The notes beneath the pieces were generated by a model. The model was not told the DNA's origin. It saw only the letters and a list, made by a program, of their open reading frames with translations, and made no database searches. 64,000 nt of DNA, from contig JADJPQ010000030.1 in NCBI GenBank assembly GCA_016713175.1, positions 212,335 through 276,334 on the forward strand. Direction: 5' to 3'. Position numbers and translations under genes: made by a program. This DNA is from Planctomycetota bacterium. Lineage in GTDB: Bacteria > Planctomycetota > UBA1135 > UBA2386. The first letter of the stretch is position 1. Every line of letters starts with the position of its first letter. Below, one piece after another: positions 8,440 through 17,214 of the stretch.

Positions 8440-9432
8440 ATGCAGCTCCCGCAGTTCTGGGCCGAAGCCCGCGTCGTCGGCCAGGTGAACGGCAAGCCGC
8501 GGGTGCTGCGGCGGTTCGGCTGGTCGGACGTCGACGAGAGCGATGCGCTGCGGCATGCGCACGAACGCGCGGCGGCGGCGATGGCGACGTGGCAGGCGGG
8601 CACGGCGGTGTTGCCGCGCGAACGCAAGCTGGTCTACGGCGGTGGCGATGGGTTGCCGATCCGCGAGCAGGTCCTTGCCCGCGTCGGGCACGACGTCGTC
8701 ACCCGCAATGCCTACGGCGCGCGCTGTCTCAATGAACCCGACGTGCTGTTTGCGGATCTCGATCGTGGCGATGGCCTGCCGTTCCTGCTCGGACCGCTGC
8801 TGGCGTTGCTGCCGTTGGCGGCCCTGCTGTGGGGGGTCGTCGGTGCGTTTTCGACCGATGGCGCCTGCTGGAAGGCGCTGGTCGTGCTCGGTGCCCTGGG
8901 GCTCGCGATCCACAAGATCGTGCTGATCGAGCGCCTGCGCCACTCGGCGTGGAACTCCGGACGTCTGCAGCGTCGGCTGCGGCAGGTCACCAAGGACGTG
9001 CTTGCCGGACTGGTCGGCGTTCGCTTCGCGATGTACGAGACGCCCGCTGGCCTGCGGCTGCTGGCGCTGCACCGGACGTTCGATCCGACGGCGTCGACGA
9101 CGCTGCAGTTGCTCGAGGAACTGGGCAGCGACCCGGTCTATGTGCAGATGTGTCGGTTGCAGGCGTGTTTTCGCGCCCGCATCAGCGCCAAGCCGTGGCG
9201 GATCGGCATCCACAAGCACATGCCGCCGCGGCCGGGCGTCTGGCCGGTGCAGCCTTCACGTCGCGCCGGACGCGACGCGTGGATCGCGCACTACGAACAG
9301 GTCGCCGCCGGCTTCGCCGCCTGCCGGTTCGTCGGAGAGTTCGGTGACGCGCCGGTGCATCCCCGCGCCGCGGCGGTGCAGCGGATGCACGATGAACTGG
9401 CGAAGGCGCGGTCCGGCCTGCCGATGGCGTAG
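8440..9432 (+). CDS. Hypothetical membrane protein with two central transmembrane segments
   Basis: A 330-residue protein from the ATG at 8440; the open frame continues upstream to 8248 but codes for arginine-rich non-coding-looking sequence. The N-terminal 60 residues (RRFGWSDVDESDALRHAHER) form a cytoplasmic module. Two membrane segments follow (LLGPLLALLPLAALLWGVVGAF and ALVVLGALGLAIHKIVLI, residues about 115-165), then a soluble C-terminal domain with ARISAKPWRIG and a His/Pro-rich stretch. I do not recognise the family and see no catalytic motif. It stands alone, with an antisense toxin-antitoxin remnant directly downstream. Confidence 0.65.
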   Translation: MQLPQFWAEARVVGQVNGKPRVLRRFGWSDVDESDALRHAHERAAAAMATWQAGTAVLPRERKLVYGGGDGLPIREQVLARVGHDVVTRNAYGARCLNEPDVLFADLDRGDGLPFLLGPLLALLPLAALLWGVVGAFSTDGACWKALVVLGALGLAIHKIVLIERLRHSAWNSGRLQRRLRQVTKDVLAGLVGVRFAMYETPAGLRLLALHRTFDPTASTTLQLLEELGSDPVYVQMCRLQACFRARISAKPWRIGIHKHMPPRPGVWPVQPSRRAGRDAWIAHYEQVAAGFAACRFVGEFGDAPVHPRAAAVQRMHDELAKARSGLPMA

Positions 9433-9436
9433 CGGT

Positions 9437-9780
9437 TCATTTCGCCTTTGGTTGGTTCAGCGGATCGATGATTCGCACGTCATCGAAGACGGCGCCATCT
9501 TGCATGGCCTCGCTGAACAGCACCGCGCACTTTGCTGACTGAGCGGCGCGGATCACGAGTGCATCCCAGAACGACACCGACCGTAGGCGTTGCAAATCGA
9601 TGGCGGAGAGGATCACTTCCAGGTCAACGAGCACGAGGTCGAGCCGGCTGAGGGCGACGACCCTCTGTCGGGCAACGTCGGTGGGGACTCCCAGTTTGCG
9701 TGTAGACTCACTCCGCGGCGACCAGCAAGTGCTCTTGCGCGTTCCGGGATCCGGTCGTCGACCGCGATCGTCAGGTTCAT
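9437..9780 (-). pseudogene. Collapsed VapBC-type toxin-antitoxin remnant (antitoxin start joined to PIN C-terminus)
   Basis: From the ATG at 9780 the first 25 codons read as a typical short antitoxin N-terminus (MNLTIAVDDRIPERARALAG, then RRGVS). Around base 9707 the coding sense passes to another frame: TRKLGVPTDVARQ, then VLVDLEVILSAIDLQRL, SFWDALVIRAAQSAKC, LFSEAMQDGAVFDDV and a stop at 9437. This second part is the C-terminal half of a PIN-domain VapC ribonuclease, including the SFWDAL and SE.MQDG signatures. The rest of the antitoxin and about the first 55 residues of the toxin, with the first catalytic Asp, are missing. The simplest reading is one internal deletion that fused the two genes out of frame. 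Confidence 0.65.
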
Positions 9781-9846
9781 GCGAACGTGATCGCATGAAA
9801 CACGAGTCTCGTGTGCACGGATTACGTGTGGTTCCGGTGAGCTCGC

Positions 9847-11706
9847 CTACGAGCCGACGACAAGGCGTGCACCGATGGTCAGGCCAACCGGCACGGTGGC
9901 CCCGGGTGTGACGTCGAGCAGCACGCCCTGCGCGAACAGTTGCAGGCCATAGAGCGACGGCTGCGGCGGTACCGGGATCGGGAATGCGACGGGCTGCAGC
10001 GGTCCGTTCCACGATCCGCCGAGCAGCGTGGCCACGCCGCCGGTCGCGTCGAGCAGCACTTCGCCGTTGGCGCCGGCGCCGGCCATGCCAAAGCCAGGAA
10101 CCGGCAGGCCACAGGGGAACGCCGGGTTCGCCGACAACGCCAGCCCTAGCAATGCGAGCGAACCGGCGGGTTGCGAGCCGAGTGGGTTGTCGACGCCGAG
10201 CGTCATCGTCGTCGCGATCGCCGGCCGGCCATTGATCAGAAGGCTGCCGGCCGGATTGACGCCGCAGCCGTAGCTCGTCGCGGTCGCGGTGCGATCGCCG
10301 AGCGAGGCGTCCGGGTTGATGTTCTGCGCGAACACGTCGCCGCTGTCGATGCGGCGGTCGGTCCAGGCGGCGAGGCCGGTGCCGCTGCGCGTCGTGGTCA
10401 GGCGCAGGAACAGCTTCTCGCTGCCCGCGGTGCTGACGTCGACCGCGGGTGCGAACACCACGTTGCCGGCCCCGTCGATCCGCATCGCGAGGATCTTGTA
10501 CTGGTTGGGCGCCGGCAGCCGTTCGTTGACGATCGCCAGCAGTCCATCCAGGCAAGGCGCCGCTTGCGGCACCTGTCGTTCGACCGGGCTGATCGGGATC
10601 ACCGTCAGACCACCGCTGCCGAACGCGAGCTGGCCCGACGCGTCGACCTTCTGCGCACTGATGCCCCATGAAGACTGCGCCAGGTTGCGTTCGTTGAACA
10701 CCGCCAGGATCTCCTGGCTCGCGGGCAACCAGGCGATGGCCGGGTCGAAGCGGCTGTTGCCGTTGGTCGACAGATCGACGCCGTTGTGCGGGAACGCTTC
10801 GGTGCCGTTGGCCAGCACATGCTGTACCCGGGCCGAGAACTGCTGGCCGACCGCGAAGTGCCAGCCGTAGATCGCGCCGCCCTGGCCGTCGGGGATCAGT
10901 CGCGGTTCGTGCACGATCGGGATCGAGGTCTGGTCGAACACCGGCAGACGCGTGCCGCCGTTCCACAGCGCCGTGCCGGCAACGTCGAACTTCTGCGTGT
11001 GCACGTGCTTGACCGCAGCGAACGCCATGGCGCGGACCCACGACACGATCACGCTGCCGGCATCGGCGGCGACCACGCGAGCGAAACCCGGCGTCGCCCC
11101 GGTCTCACCCGGGATGCCGATGCCGTCGCCCGGAAAGCGCGGCGCGCCGGCCGGCGACAGCCGCTGCATCTGGATCGTCCGCAGCGTGTTGTTCGGCCAC
11201 ACGAACACCAGATCGTCGTCGCTCGCCTGGCAGATCATCGGATTCGCTTCGAAGTCGCCGTTGTTCGACAGCGTGACGCCGTTGGCGCCCCAGACCAGGG
11301 TGCCGTTCGGTGCGATCCTGTAGGCGTAGACATCGAGGTCGCCGCCGGCGCGGATGTCGGTGAACGCCAGCACGCAGTGATCGTCGCGGTCGCAGATCAG
11401 ATCCCAGCCGACCAGCGAACTGTTCTGCGGGTTGGTGGACACGGCGACGCCGCCGTGGGGCCATTGCTCGACGCCGTGCGCGTCGAGGCGTTGCGCGTAG
11501 ACACCGTAGCTGCCGCCGCGGGAGTCGAACCAGGCGAGGTAGCAGCCGCCGTCCGACGTGGCGGCGATGCGCGGCTGGAGTTGTTCTCCGGTGCCGTCGC
11601 CGATCGGCAGATTGGCGGCGGGTGAGTTTGGCCATTGCGCGTTCAACGGCGCGATGGCGGCGAGAAGAATGGCAAGGGTGCGGATCCGAAGAGTCATGGA
11701 CCGCAC
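9847..11706 (-). CDS. Large secreted beta-propeller-like protein
   Basis: A 619-residue protein; the start is the ATG at 11706 or 11697 ahead of a signal peptide ending LLAAIAPLNAQ. The mature part is built of repeats resembling propeller blades, each with an Asp-Arg pair or similar (CYLAWFDSRGGSYGVYAQRL; VLAFTDIRAGGDLDVYAYRI; GLAAWTDRRIDSGDVFAQNI), spanning about residues 30-480. The last 140 residues start at TSYGCGVNPAGSL and form the same kind of C-terminal module as the secreted proteins at 1783 and 48676. No enzyme motif is visible. It is likely an exported surface or extracellular protein of unknown function. Confidence 0.7.
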   Translation of the reverse strand: MRSMTLRIRTLAILLAAIAPLNAQWPNSPAANLPIGDGTGEQLQPRIAATSDGGCYLAWFDSRGGSYGVYAQRLDAHGVEQWPHGGVAVSTNPQNSSLVGWDLICDRDDHCVLAFTDIRAGGDLDVYAYRIAPNGTLVWGANGVTLSNNGDFEANPMICQASDDDLVFVWPNNTLRTIQMQRLSPAGAPRFPGDGIGIPGETGATPGFARVVAADAGSVIVSWVRAMAFAAVKHVHTQKFDVAGTALWNGGTRLPVFDQTSIPIVHEPRLIPDGQGGAIYGWHFAVGQQFSARVQHVLANGTEAFPHNGVDLSTNGNSRFDPAIAWLPASQEILAVFNERNLAQSSWGISAQKVDASGQLAFGSGGLTVIPISPVERQVPQAAPCLDGLLAIVNERLPAPNQYKILAMRIDGAGNVVFAPAVDVSTAGSEKLFLRLTTTRSGTGLAAWTDRRIDSGDVFAQNINPDASLGDRTATATSYGCGVNPAGSLLINGRPAIATTMTLGVDNPLGSQPAGSLALLGLALSANPAFPCGLPVPGFGMAGAGANGEVLLDATGGVATLLGGSWNGPLQPVAFPIPVPPQPSLYGLQLFAQGVLLDVTPGATVPVGLTIGARLVVGS

Positions 11707-11716
11707 AGCCTACCGT

Positions 11717-13384
11717 CTACCGGCCGCGTGGCATCGGCACGGTGAATCTGGCGGCATTGGCGCCGAGGATCCGGCAACCGGGCCAGTTCCTGGCGAGTTC
11801 CGCCAATTGCGTCGAGACGACCTTCGTCCGATAGACCGACAGCGACTGCAGGGGGGCTTTGGCCAGGCATTGGAGGCCCTCGGTCGTCACCTTCGTACAC
11901 CAGTTCACGTCCAGCGATTCGAGTTTCGTTGCCGCACCCAGTTCGGTCAGCGTTTCGTCGGTCAGATGGGGGTTGTGCTGCAGGCTGAGAACGCGCAGGT
12001 TCGGTGGGCTGACGACGGCGGCGAGCGCGGCGGCATCGAGCCACGGTGCACGGTCGAGCGTCAATTCCTCGAGCTCGCGTTGTGCGCCGATCGTCCGCGC
12101 TGCGGCGGCGGTCAGTTTCATCGGTTGAGGTTCACCGAAGCCCTTGCCCGGCGCCGTGGCGCCGCTCAGATGCAGGACCCGCAGGCGCATCGGCTCCAAG
12201 ATCGCGGTCAGGTCGTCGTCGGTCAGGGTGGTCATGCCACTGAGGTCGAGTTCGCGCAGGTTGCGCAACCGCGCGAGTTCCCGCAGTCCAGCCGCGGGCA
12301 GCTGGGCCATGCCGCGCAGGCCGAGGGTCGTCAGTTCGACGGGTAGTGCCGCCAGGATTTCGCCGCTGACTCGCGGCAGCCGCCCCAGGCCGAGCTGTCG
12401 CAATGTGGGCACTCGGACGATCTTCTCGAGTGCCTGGTTGGTCACCGCCGAGCAACCATCGAGCACCAGCGATTCGAGCGGCAACGCCGTGAGCGGCATC
12501 AGACCCTCGTCGGTGATGCCGACGCCGTCACCTTGGAACGGCAGTTCGCCCATCACCTGGCCGCGGAATCCGCCCATGCAATCCGACAGATCGAGCTGGC
12601 GCAGTTCGCGCAGGCTGGTCAGCGCCGCCAGATCGGCGCCGCGCACGGTGTAGCAACCGGCGAGGGACAACCGTCGCAGGCCGACGCAACGCCCGACGCC
12701 GGCCAACGCGCTGCCCGGGAAGTTGCCGCAATGCGCGAGCGACAGTTCGCGCAGGCTCGGCAGCCGTTCCAGGGTCCCGAGGCCGTCCTCACCGACGCCG
12801 GTGTAGGTCAGGTCGAGGTGCTCGAGCAGCGGCAGTTCCGCCAGGTGCCGCAGGCCACTTCCGGTGAACGCATTGACGCCGCTGACCGACAGCCAGCGCA
12901 GTTTCTTCAGTTCGCGCAGATGCTCGAAGCCGTCGCCTGTGATCGTCAGCGACCGGGCGACGCCGCGTTCGTCGACGTCCATGCCCGACAGATCGAGCGA
13001 CTCGAGCTCGACGAACGCCGCCAGCCCGGCCATGCCGGCATCGGTCATGTCGAAGCACTTCAGGTGGCGGATGTCCCTGGGCAGGGCGCCGAGAGCGTCG
13101 GGGCCGTCGGCTTCGTGCCATGGCACCGGCGCCGGGTCCTGGGCCGGCGTCGTCGGCTCGGCGCGCCGCAGCCAGGCGACACCGAACGCCACCGCGGCGG
13201 CGAACGGAATCAACGCTGCCGCGAGCCAGCGCTGCGTGCGCGCACCGGCACCATGGCGACTGCCAAGGCCATGGGCGACACGCGCCGCAATAGCCGCGCG
13301 CCGATCTGGCGGCAGCGCGCCGCCGAGAGCTTCGGTGAGCAACCAATCCATTCGTCGTTCCTCCGCAATCTCGCCAGGGTTCAT
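11717..13384 (-). CDS. Membrane-anchored leucine-rich-repeat protein, probable anti-sigma partner
   Basis: A 555-residue protein. Its ATG (13384-13382) overlaps the TGA of the upstream ECF sigma gene as ATGA, which fixes the start (MNPGEIAEERRMDWL) and implies translational coupling. Residues 1-50 are a short cytoplasmic segment; residues about 52-75 are one membrane helix (WLAAALIPFAAAVAFGVAW). The rest is a leucine-rich-repeat domain of roughly fifteen RNI-like repeats (LESLDLSGMD, LRELSLAHCGN, LESLVLDGCSAVT, LESLDVNWCTKVT). This topology, with a sigma factor as operon partner, suggests that the N-terminus holds the sigma factor and the repeats sense something outside the membrane. The anti-sigma role is inferred; no classical zinc-binding anti-sigma motif is present. 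Confidence 0.75.
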   Translation of the reverse strand: MNPGEIAEERRMDWLLTEALGGALPPDRRAAIAARVAHGLGSRHGAGARTQRWLAAALIPFAAAVAFGVAWLRRAEPTTPAQDPAPVPWHEADGPDALGALPRDIRHLKCFDMTDAGMAGLAAFVELESLDLSGMDVDERGVARSLTITGDGFEHLRELKKLRWLSVSGVNAFTGSGLRHLAELPLLEHLDLTYTGVGEDGLGTLERLPSLRELSLAHCGNFPGSALAGVGRCVGLRRLSLAGCYTVRGADLAALTSLRELRQLDLSDCMGGFRGQVMGELPFQGDGVGITDEGLMPLTALPLESLVLDGCSAVTNQALEKIVRVPTLRQLGLGRLPRVSGEILAALPVELTTLGLRGMAQLPAAGLRELARLRNLRELDLSGMTTLTDDDLTAILEPMRLRVLHLSGATAPGKGFGEPQPMKLTAAAARTIGAQRELEELTLDRAPWLDAAALAAVVSPPNLRVLSLQHNPHLTDETLTELGAATKLESLDVNWCTKVTTEGLQCLAKAPLQSLSVYRTKVVSTQLAELARNWPGCRILGANAARFTVPMPRGR

Positions 13385-13887
13385 CCGCGACTCCGGTTCA
13401 TGCATTCGCGCAGCGCCGCGCGGGCGCGCTGCAGCAGCATCTTGAGACCGTTCTCCTTCATGCCGAACGCTGTGGCGATCTGCCGACGGGACCGGCCATC
13501 GCGGTACATCTGCTCCAGCGCTTCCCGGCTGCGACCTTGCAGCCGCTGCAGGCACTCGCGCAAAGCCTGGACGGCGTCGTCACCGTCATCGTCCTCGGTC
13601 CACATCGTGTCCACCGCGTCGGCGATCGCCGTCTCGCGACGCCGATGCCACGCGCGCTGCGCCCGCAACCACAGATGGCGGGCCACGCCGCGCAAGAACG
13701 CGCCGGCCGCCGCCGTCGCCGGCACGCCCTTCTGCCAGGCGACCACGAACGTCTCCTGCAGCAACTCGTCCGCGACCCCGGGTCGAGCGCCGAGCGCGCG
13801 CAGGTAGCGCCACACCGCGTTCTGGTGGGCGGCCACCAATTCGTCCAGCGTCGGCGTCGTCGGTTGCAGCAGGGCCATCGTCGGCAC
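13381..13887 (-). CDS. ECF-type RNA polymerase sigma factor
   Basis: A 168-residue protein of normal ECF length. Region 2 is seen at HQNAVWRYLRALGA and LLQETFVVAWQ (residues about 20-52). Region 4 with its helix-turn-helix is at RSREALEQMYRDGRSRRQIA and ENGLKMLLQRARAALREC (residues about 118-165). A linker rich in Asp/Glu (TEDDDGDDAV) separates them. It is the first gene of a two-gene unit; its stop overlaps the start of the LRR membrane protein at 13384. The start is the ATG at 13887, or at 13878. Target promoters cannot be deduced. Confidence 0.85.
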   Translation of the reverse strand: MPTMALLQPTTPTLDELVAAHQNAVWRYLRALGARPGVADELLQETFVVAWQKGVPATAAAGAFLRGVARHLWLRAQRAWHRRRETAIADAVDTMWTEDDDGDDAVQALRECLQRLQGRSREALEQMYRDGRSRRQIATAFGMKENGLKMLLQRARAALRECMNRSRG

Positions 13888-13929
13888 GAACGGGAGTCGC
13901 CCGGATCGGCCCGGACGGATTCAGCAAAA

Positions 13930-14613
13930 TCAGCCGCGGGTGAACACCAACGGCCAGGTCCGGCCGCGTTGCTGCCAGGCGCCAGCGAGTTCGTTGCCGC
14001 CCGCGGCGAACATGCCGGCGAACGCCGCGCCGATGGCCGGCATGTCGAAGCGGAGACCGGCGGCATCGCGGACGATCGACGCGATCGGCAGGTTGGTGGC
14101 GTTCTGGTCCGGGCTGTCGAGGTCGCCGAGCCAGCCGTCGCCGCCGCGCCGCAGCTTCAGCAAGAGGCGCAGTTTCGCGCTGCCGAGGTCCAGCGTGCCA
14201 GACCACACCTCCTGGGCTCGTGGCGCACCCGACAGATCCTCGGCGAGGCAGATCCGATGGCCATCGGGATCCTGGACTTCGATCTCGCGCATGCCGTACT
14301 CGGTGTCGGTCGGCCCCTTGTCGATCGGCACGCCGGCGATGTGCAGCGCGGTGATCTCGGCGGCGAGGTCGTCGACCTTCAGATACAGATCCCACAGGTC
14401 GTGCCGGCCGTTGGGCTGCAGGTGGGCGGCGTCGCCGGCCAGGCTCAACATCAGGTCGAAACCGTCGCGGTGGGTCATCGCAAAGCACGGCGGCTTGCCC
14501 CAGACGCTCGCGTCGGCGTAACCAAGGCGATCGCGGTAGAAGGCGATCGAACGCGGCAGATCGGCGACGACCAGCAGGGGGGTGACGGCACGCAGATGCG
14601 GACGGGCGGACAT
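13930..14613 (-). CDS. VOC-family (glyoxalase-like) protein fused to a C-terminal beta domain
   Basis: A 227-residue protein from the ATG at 14613 (MSARPHLRAVTPLLVV). Residues about 8-128 are a vicinal-oxygen-chelate module with the usual start (VVADLPRSIAFYRDRLGYAD), a middle YLKVDDLAAEI and the terminal strand VQDPDGHRICLAE; this resembles bleomycin-resistance or glyoxalase-like proteins. From about residue 138 a separate domain begins (EVWSGTLDLGSAKLRLLLKL) with GDLDSPDQNATNLPI, a pattern usually found at the N-terminus of secreted serine hydrolases. There is no signal peptide. The substrate is unknown. The gene ends 43 bp from the start of the ECF sigma factor, on the same strand. Confidence 0.7.
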   Translation of the reverse strand: MSARPHLRAVTPLLVVADLPRSIAFYRDRLGYADASVWGKPPCFAMTHRDGFDLMLSLAGDAAHLQPNGRHDLWDLYLKVDDLAAEITALHIAGVPIDKGPTDTEYGMREIEVQDPDGHRICLAEDLSGAPRAQEVWSGTLDLGSAKLRLLLKLRRGGDGWLGDLDSPDQNATNLPIASIVRDAAGLRFDMPAIGAAFAGMFAAGGNELAGAWQQRGRTWPLVFTRG

Positions 14614-14710
14614 GCCGGGCAGCGTAGCGCCTGTTGGCGCCGGATCGGTTTTCCCGAGGGGTTCACGTAAGGTCCGAGACTCGCGGGTGTCTCTCGTCCG
14701 AGGTGCCAAG

Positions 14711-16276
14711 ATGCCGAAGCCGTTCAGCCGTCCGTTGTCGTGCTGGGTCCTGTTCCTGCTGGCTGCGCCACGCGCGCAAGGAGCGCTCGAGAACGTGATC
14801 CCGGGCCGACTGTTCGAACGACAGAAATTGCTGTCGCCCGGACTGACCGACGTCTGGAAGGTCGATGTCGCCGCCGACGAGATGCTGCACTGCGTCATCG
14901 CCACCAGCGCGTTCGATCCGATCCTCGAGTTCGTCGATGGCGAAGGGCGCGTGCTGCACACCAACGACGGCGAAGGCACGCGCAGCGAACTGTGGCTGCG
15001 GGCTCCGACGAGCGGACCGATGGCGTTCCAGGTCAAGCCGTTTCGCGGCAGCGGCGGCGGCCAGTACTCGTTCCAGTTGTCGCGCTTCACGACGCAACCG
15101 TTGCTGCAGCATGGCGAGGCGACGGCGGAATTCGGCGACGAGCAGTGGCGGCACTTCCGTGTGCCGATGCACAAGGGCGAATTGCTGGTGCCGACCGTGG
15201 TCGGCGAAGGCCGGCTGACGGCGGTGCTGGATGCGGATCGCAACGCTGTCGCCGAGAGTTTCGGTGGTTTCCTGGCGCCGCGCGACGGCGATCTGTTCGT
15301 GCGCGTCGAGGGCCGCGAGGGCAAGCGTTGTCAGGTGCTGACGCAGCTGGCGCGCCAGCGCGATTGGCCGACCGAGGCGATGGTGCGCGAGACGATGGCC
15401 GCCGGCGGGCGCGATGTCTGGCGCCTTCGGGTCGGCGGCGGCAAGCCGTTCGAGTTGCGGCTGGATCAGCCGGACGCCGAACTGGCGTTTGAACTCGTCG
15501 ATCCGACGCCAGATGGTCACGGACCGCGGTTCACGGCTTGCGGGCAGCTCGACAAGGGCGGCAGCCGGCGCCAGTTCTGGTTCGCACGGCGCGAGGCGAC
15601 GTTGGAGTTGCGGTTGCGCAATCCGGGCGAACGGTCGGCGAGCTATGCGGCCGCGGTGGTGCGCGAGGAGCGCGAACTGTCCATCGGGGTCCCGGCTCCG
15701 GCGCGGCTCGCGGTCGGTCGCGGCGACCTGTATCGGTTGCCGACGCGGGCTGGGCAGTTGCTGAGGTTGTCGCTGCGCAGCGATGCGTTCGATGCGCGCT
15801 TCGATCTGTGGAATCCGCAGGGCGAGGTGATCGCGCGCCCGGATGATGCCGGGCCGCTCGATCGCCATGCCGAACACACGTTCCTGGTGTCGGCGAACGG
15901 TGACCATCGCGTGCTGGTCTACACCAGCGGCGGCGTCGGCAGCGGCGACTACACGCTGGCGGTCGAGGACGTGCCGGTGCCCGAACTGGTGGTCGGCACG
16001 CCGTTGCCGATCCGCGTCGCGGCAAACGCGACCGGATACCTGCACCTGCGACTGCAGCAGGGCCAGGAAGTGTGGCTGTCGGTGCGCAGCCGTGCGTTCG
16101 ACGCCAGTCTGTGGGTGTTGGACCCGGCCGGCGACGGCGGCTTCCACGCCGAGGGCGGCGGTGTCGATGGCGATGTGCTGGTCGCCTATCGCAGCTCGCA
16201 CGCCGGCGTGCACACGCTGATGGTGCCGGCGCGGCGAGACGGCGGCGAGGCCGTGGTTTCGGTGTTGCAGCCCTGA
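14711..16276 (+). CDS. Secreted protein of repeated PPC-like domains
   Basis: A 521-residue protein from the ATG at 14711, with a signal peptide (PLSCWVLFLLAAPRAQG). It consists of about four PPC-like beta domains: residues about 28-130 (TDVWKVDVAADEMLHCVI), 135-240 (EQWRHFRVPMHKGELLV), a third about 330-430 (GDLYRLPTRAGQLLRLSLRS) and a fourth at the end (GYLHLRLQQGQEVWLSVRS). Such domains normally hang off secreted peptidases, but no peptidase or other catalytic domain is present, so it may be a binding or scaffold protein. It stands directly beside the convergent SDR gene, with no base between the two stops. Confidence 0.7.
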   Translation: MPKPFSRPLSCWVLFLLAAPRAQGALENVIPGRLFERQKLLSPGLTDVWKVDVAADEMLHCVIATSAFDPILEFVDGEGRVLHTNDGEGTRSELWLRAPTSGPMAFQVKPFRGSGGGQYSFQLSRFTTQPLLQHGEATAEFGDEQWRHFRVPMHKGELLVPTVVGEGRLTAVLDADRNAVAESFGGFLAPRDGDLFVRVEGREGKRCQVLTQLARQRDWPTEAMVRETMAAGGRDVWRLRVGGGKPFELRLDQPDAELAFELVDPTPDGHGPRFTACGQLDKGGSRRQFWFARREATLELRLRNPGERSASYAAAVVREERELSIGVPAPARLAVGRGDLYRLPTRAGQLLRLSLRSDAFDARFDLWNPQGEVIARPDDAGPLDRHAEHTFLVSANGDHRVLVYTSGGVGSGDYTLAVEDVPVPELVVGTPLPIRVAANATGYLHLRLQQGQEVWLSVRSRAFDASLWVLDPAGDGGFHAEGGGVDGDVLVAYRSSHAGVHTLMVPARRDGGEAVVSVLQP

Positions 16277-17131
16277 TCAGCCATGGAACTCGCCGAGGTG
16301 CTCGCTCAGGAATGCGTCCATCGTGCGGGCGGGGCGTCCGGTGACCAGTTCGACCGTGTCGGTGGTGGTCTCGGCGATTCCGCGCCGGACCGCCTGGTTC
16401 AGTGTCGTCAACGCGAACGCATACGCGGCGGGCATGCCGGCTGCCATCGCGGTGTACGCCGCCCGATCGCTGACCGGAACGTGCTGGACGGTGCGGTGGA
16501 GGCCTTTGCCGATGCGTTCGGCCACCTGCGTGTACGACAGGGCTTCTGGGCCGGTCAGATCGAGGATGCGGCCGACGTGCTCGTCGGCGGTGAGGGCCAC
16601 GGCGACGACGTCGGCGATGTCGCGCGTGTCGATCCACGCCAGCCGCGATTGGCCGGTGTTGGAGTAGACCGGCTGGCCGGCGCGGATCGCCGGTGCATTG
16701 TAGACCAGCCAGTTCTGCATGAAGAACGTCGGGCGCACGCTCGTCCACTCGAGTCCGCTGTCCTCGAGCAGCCGTTCGGCCCGCGCATGGCCGCGCAGGA
16801 ACGAGTTGGTGGCGTCGGCGTGACTGCCGAGCGCCGAGAGCTTGACGATGCGCTGGACCCCGGCTTCGCGGGCGACGCCGATCACCGGTGCTTCGGCGGC
16901 GTGCGGGTCGACGCCGCTCGACAACAGGAACAACCGGGTGACGCCGCGCAGTGCCTGGCGCATGGACGCCGGATCGGAGAGGTCGCCGCGCACGCCGCGG
17001 ACGCCGCGGGCCGTGAGTTCGCGGGCGGAAGCGTCGCTGCGGGCCAGGGCCGTGAACGGGGTCTTGGCGGCCTGCAGGGCGGAGATGACTTGTTGGCCGA
17101 CTTTGCCGGTGCTGCCGGTGATCAGGATCAT
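16277..17131 (-). CDS. NmrA-like NAD(P)-binding oxidoreductase (atypical SDR)
   Basis: A 284-residue protein from the ATG at 17131 (MILITGSTGKVGQQVI). The glycine-rich NAD(P)-binding motif is GSTGKVG at residues 5-11. RGDLSDPASMRQAL and a VRPTFFMQNW stretch are typical of the NmrA/TMR-like SDR group, which includes quinone reductases and sensor proteins lacking the classical SDR YxxxK pair. It is transcribed divergently from the HxlR regulator at 17215, an arrangement common for redox-sensing HxlR proteins that control an NAD(P)H-dependent quinone or aldehyde reductase. The substrate is unknown. Length is normal. Confidence 0.8.
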   Translation of the reverse strand: MILITGSTGKVGQQVISALQAAKTPFTALARSDASARELTARGVRGVRGDLSDPASMRQALRGVTRLFLLSSGVDPHAAEAPVIGVAREAGVQRIVKLSALGSHADATNSFLRGHARAERLLEDSGLEWTSVRPTFFMQNWLVYNAPAIRAGQPVYSNTGQSRLAWIDTRDIADVVAVALTADEHVGRILDLTGPEALSYTQVAERIGKGLHRTVQHVPVSDRAAYTAMAAGMPAAYAFALTTLNQAVRRGIAETTTDTVELVTGRPARTMDAFLSEHLGEFHG

Positions 17132-17160
17132 GGTGGGTTCCTCGTGTGGGCGGATGGTGT

Positions 17161-17212
17161 AGGCTCCATAGGCACCAGAGGAAAGCAGGCACCATTCCGG
17201 AAGGTAGGCACC
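17161..17212. promoter_or_regulatory. Direct repeats (AGGCACC) in a divergent promoter, candidate HxlR sites
   Basis: AGGCACC occurs at 17170-17176, 17187-17193 and 17206-17212, with a near copy AGGCTCC at 17161-17167. They fill the 83-bp gap between the divergent SDR and HxlR genes, and the last copy ends two bases before the HxlR start codon. Repeated half-sites of this kind are expected for an autoregulating dimeric repressor; the link is inferred. Confidence 0.45.
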
Positions 17213-17214
17213 CA

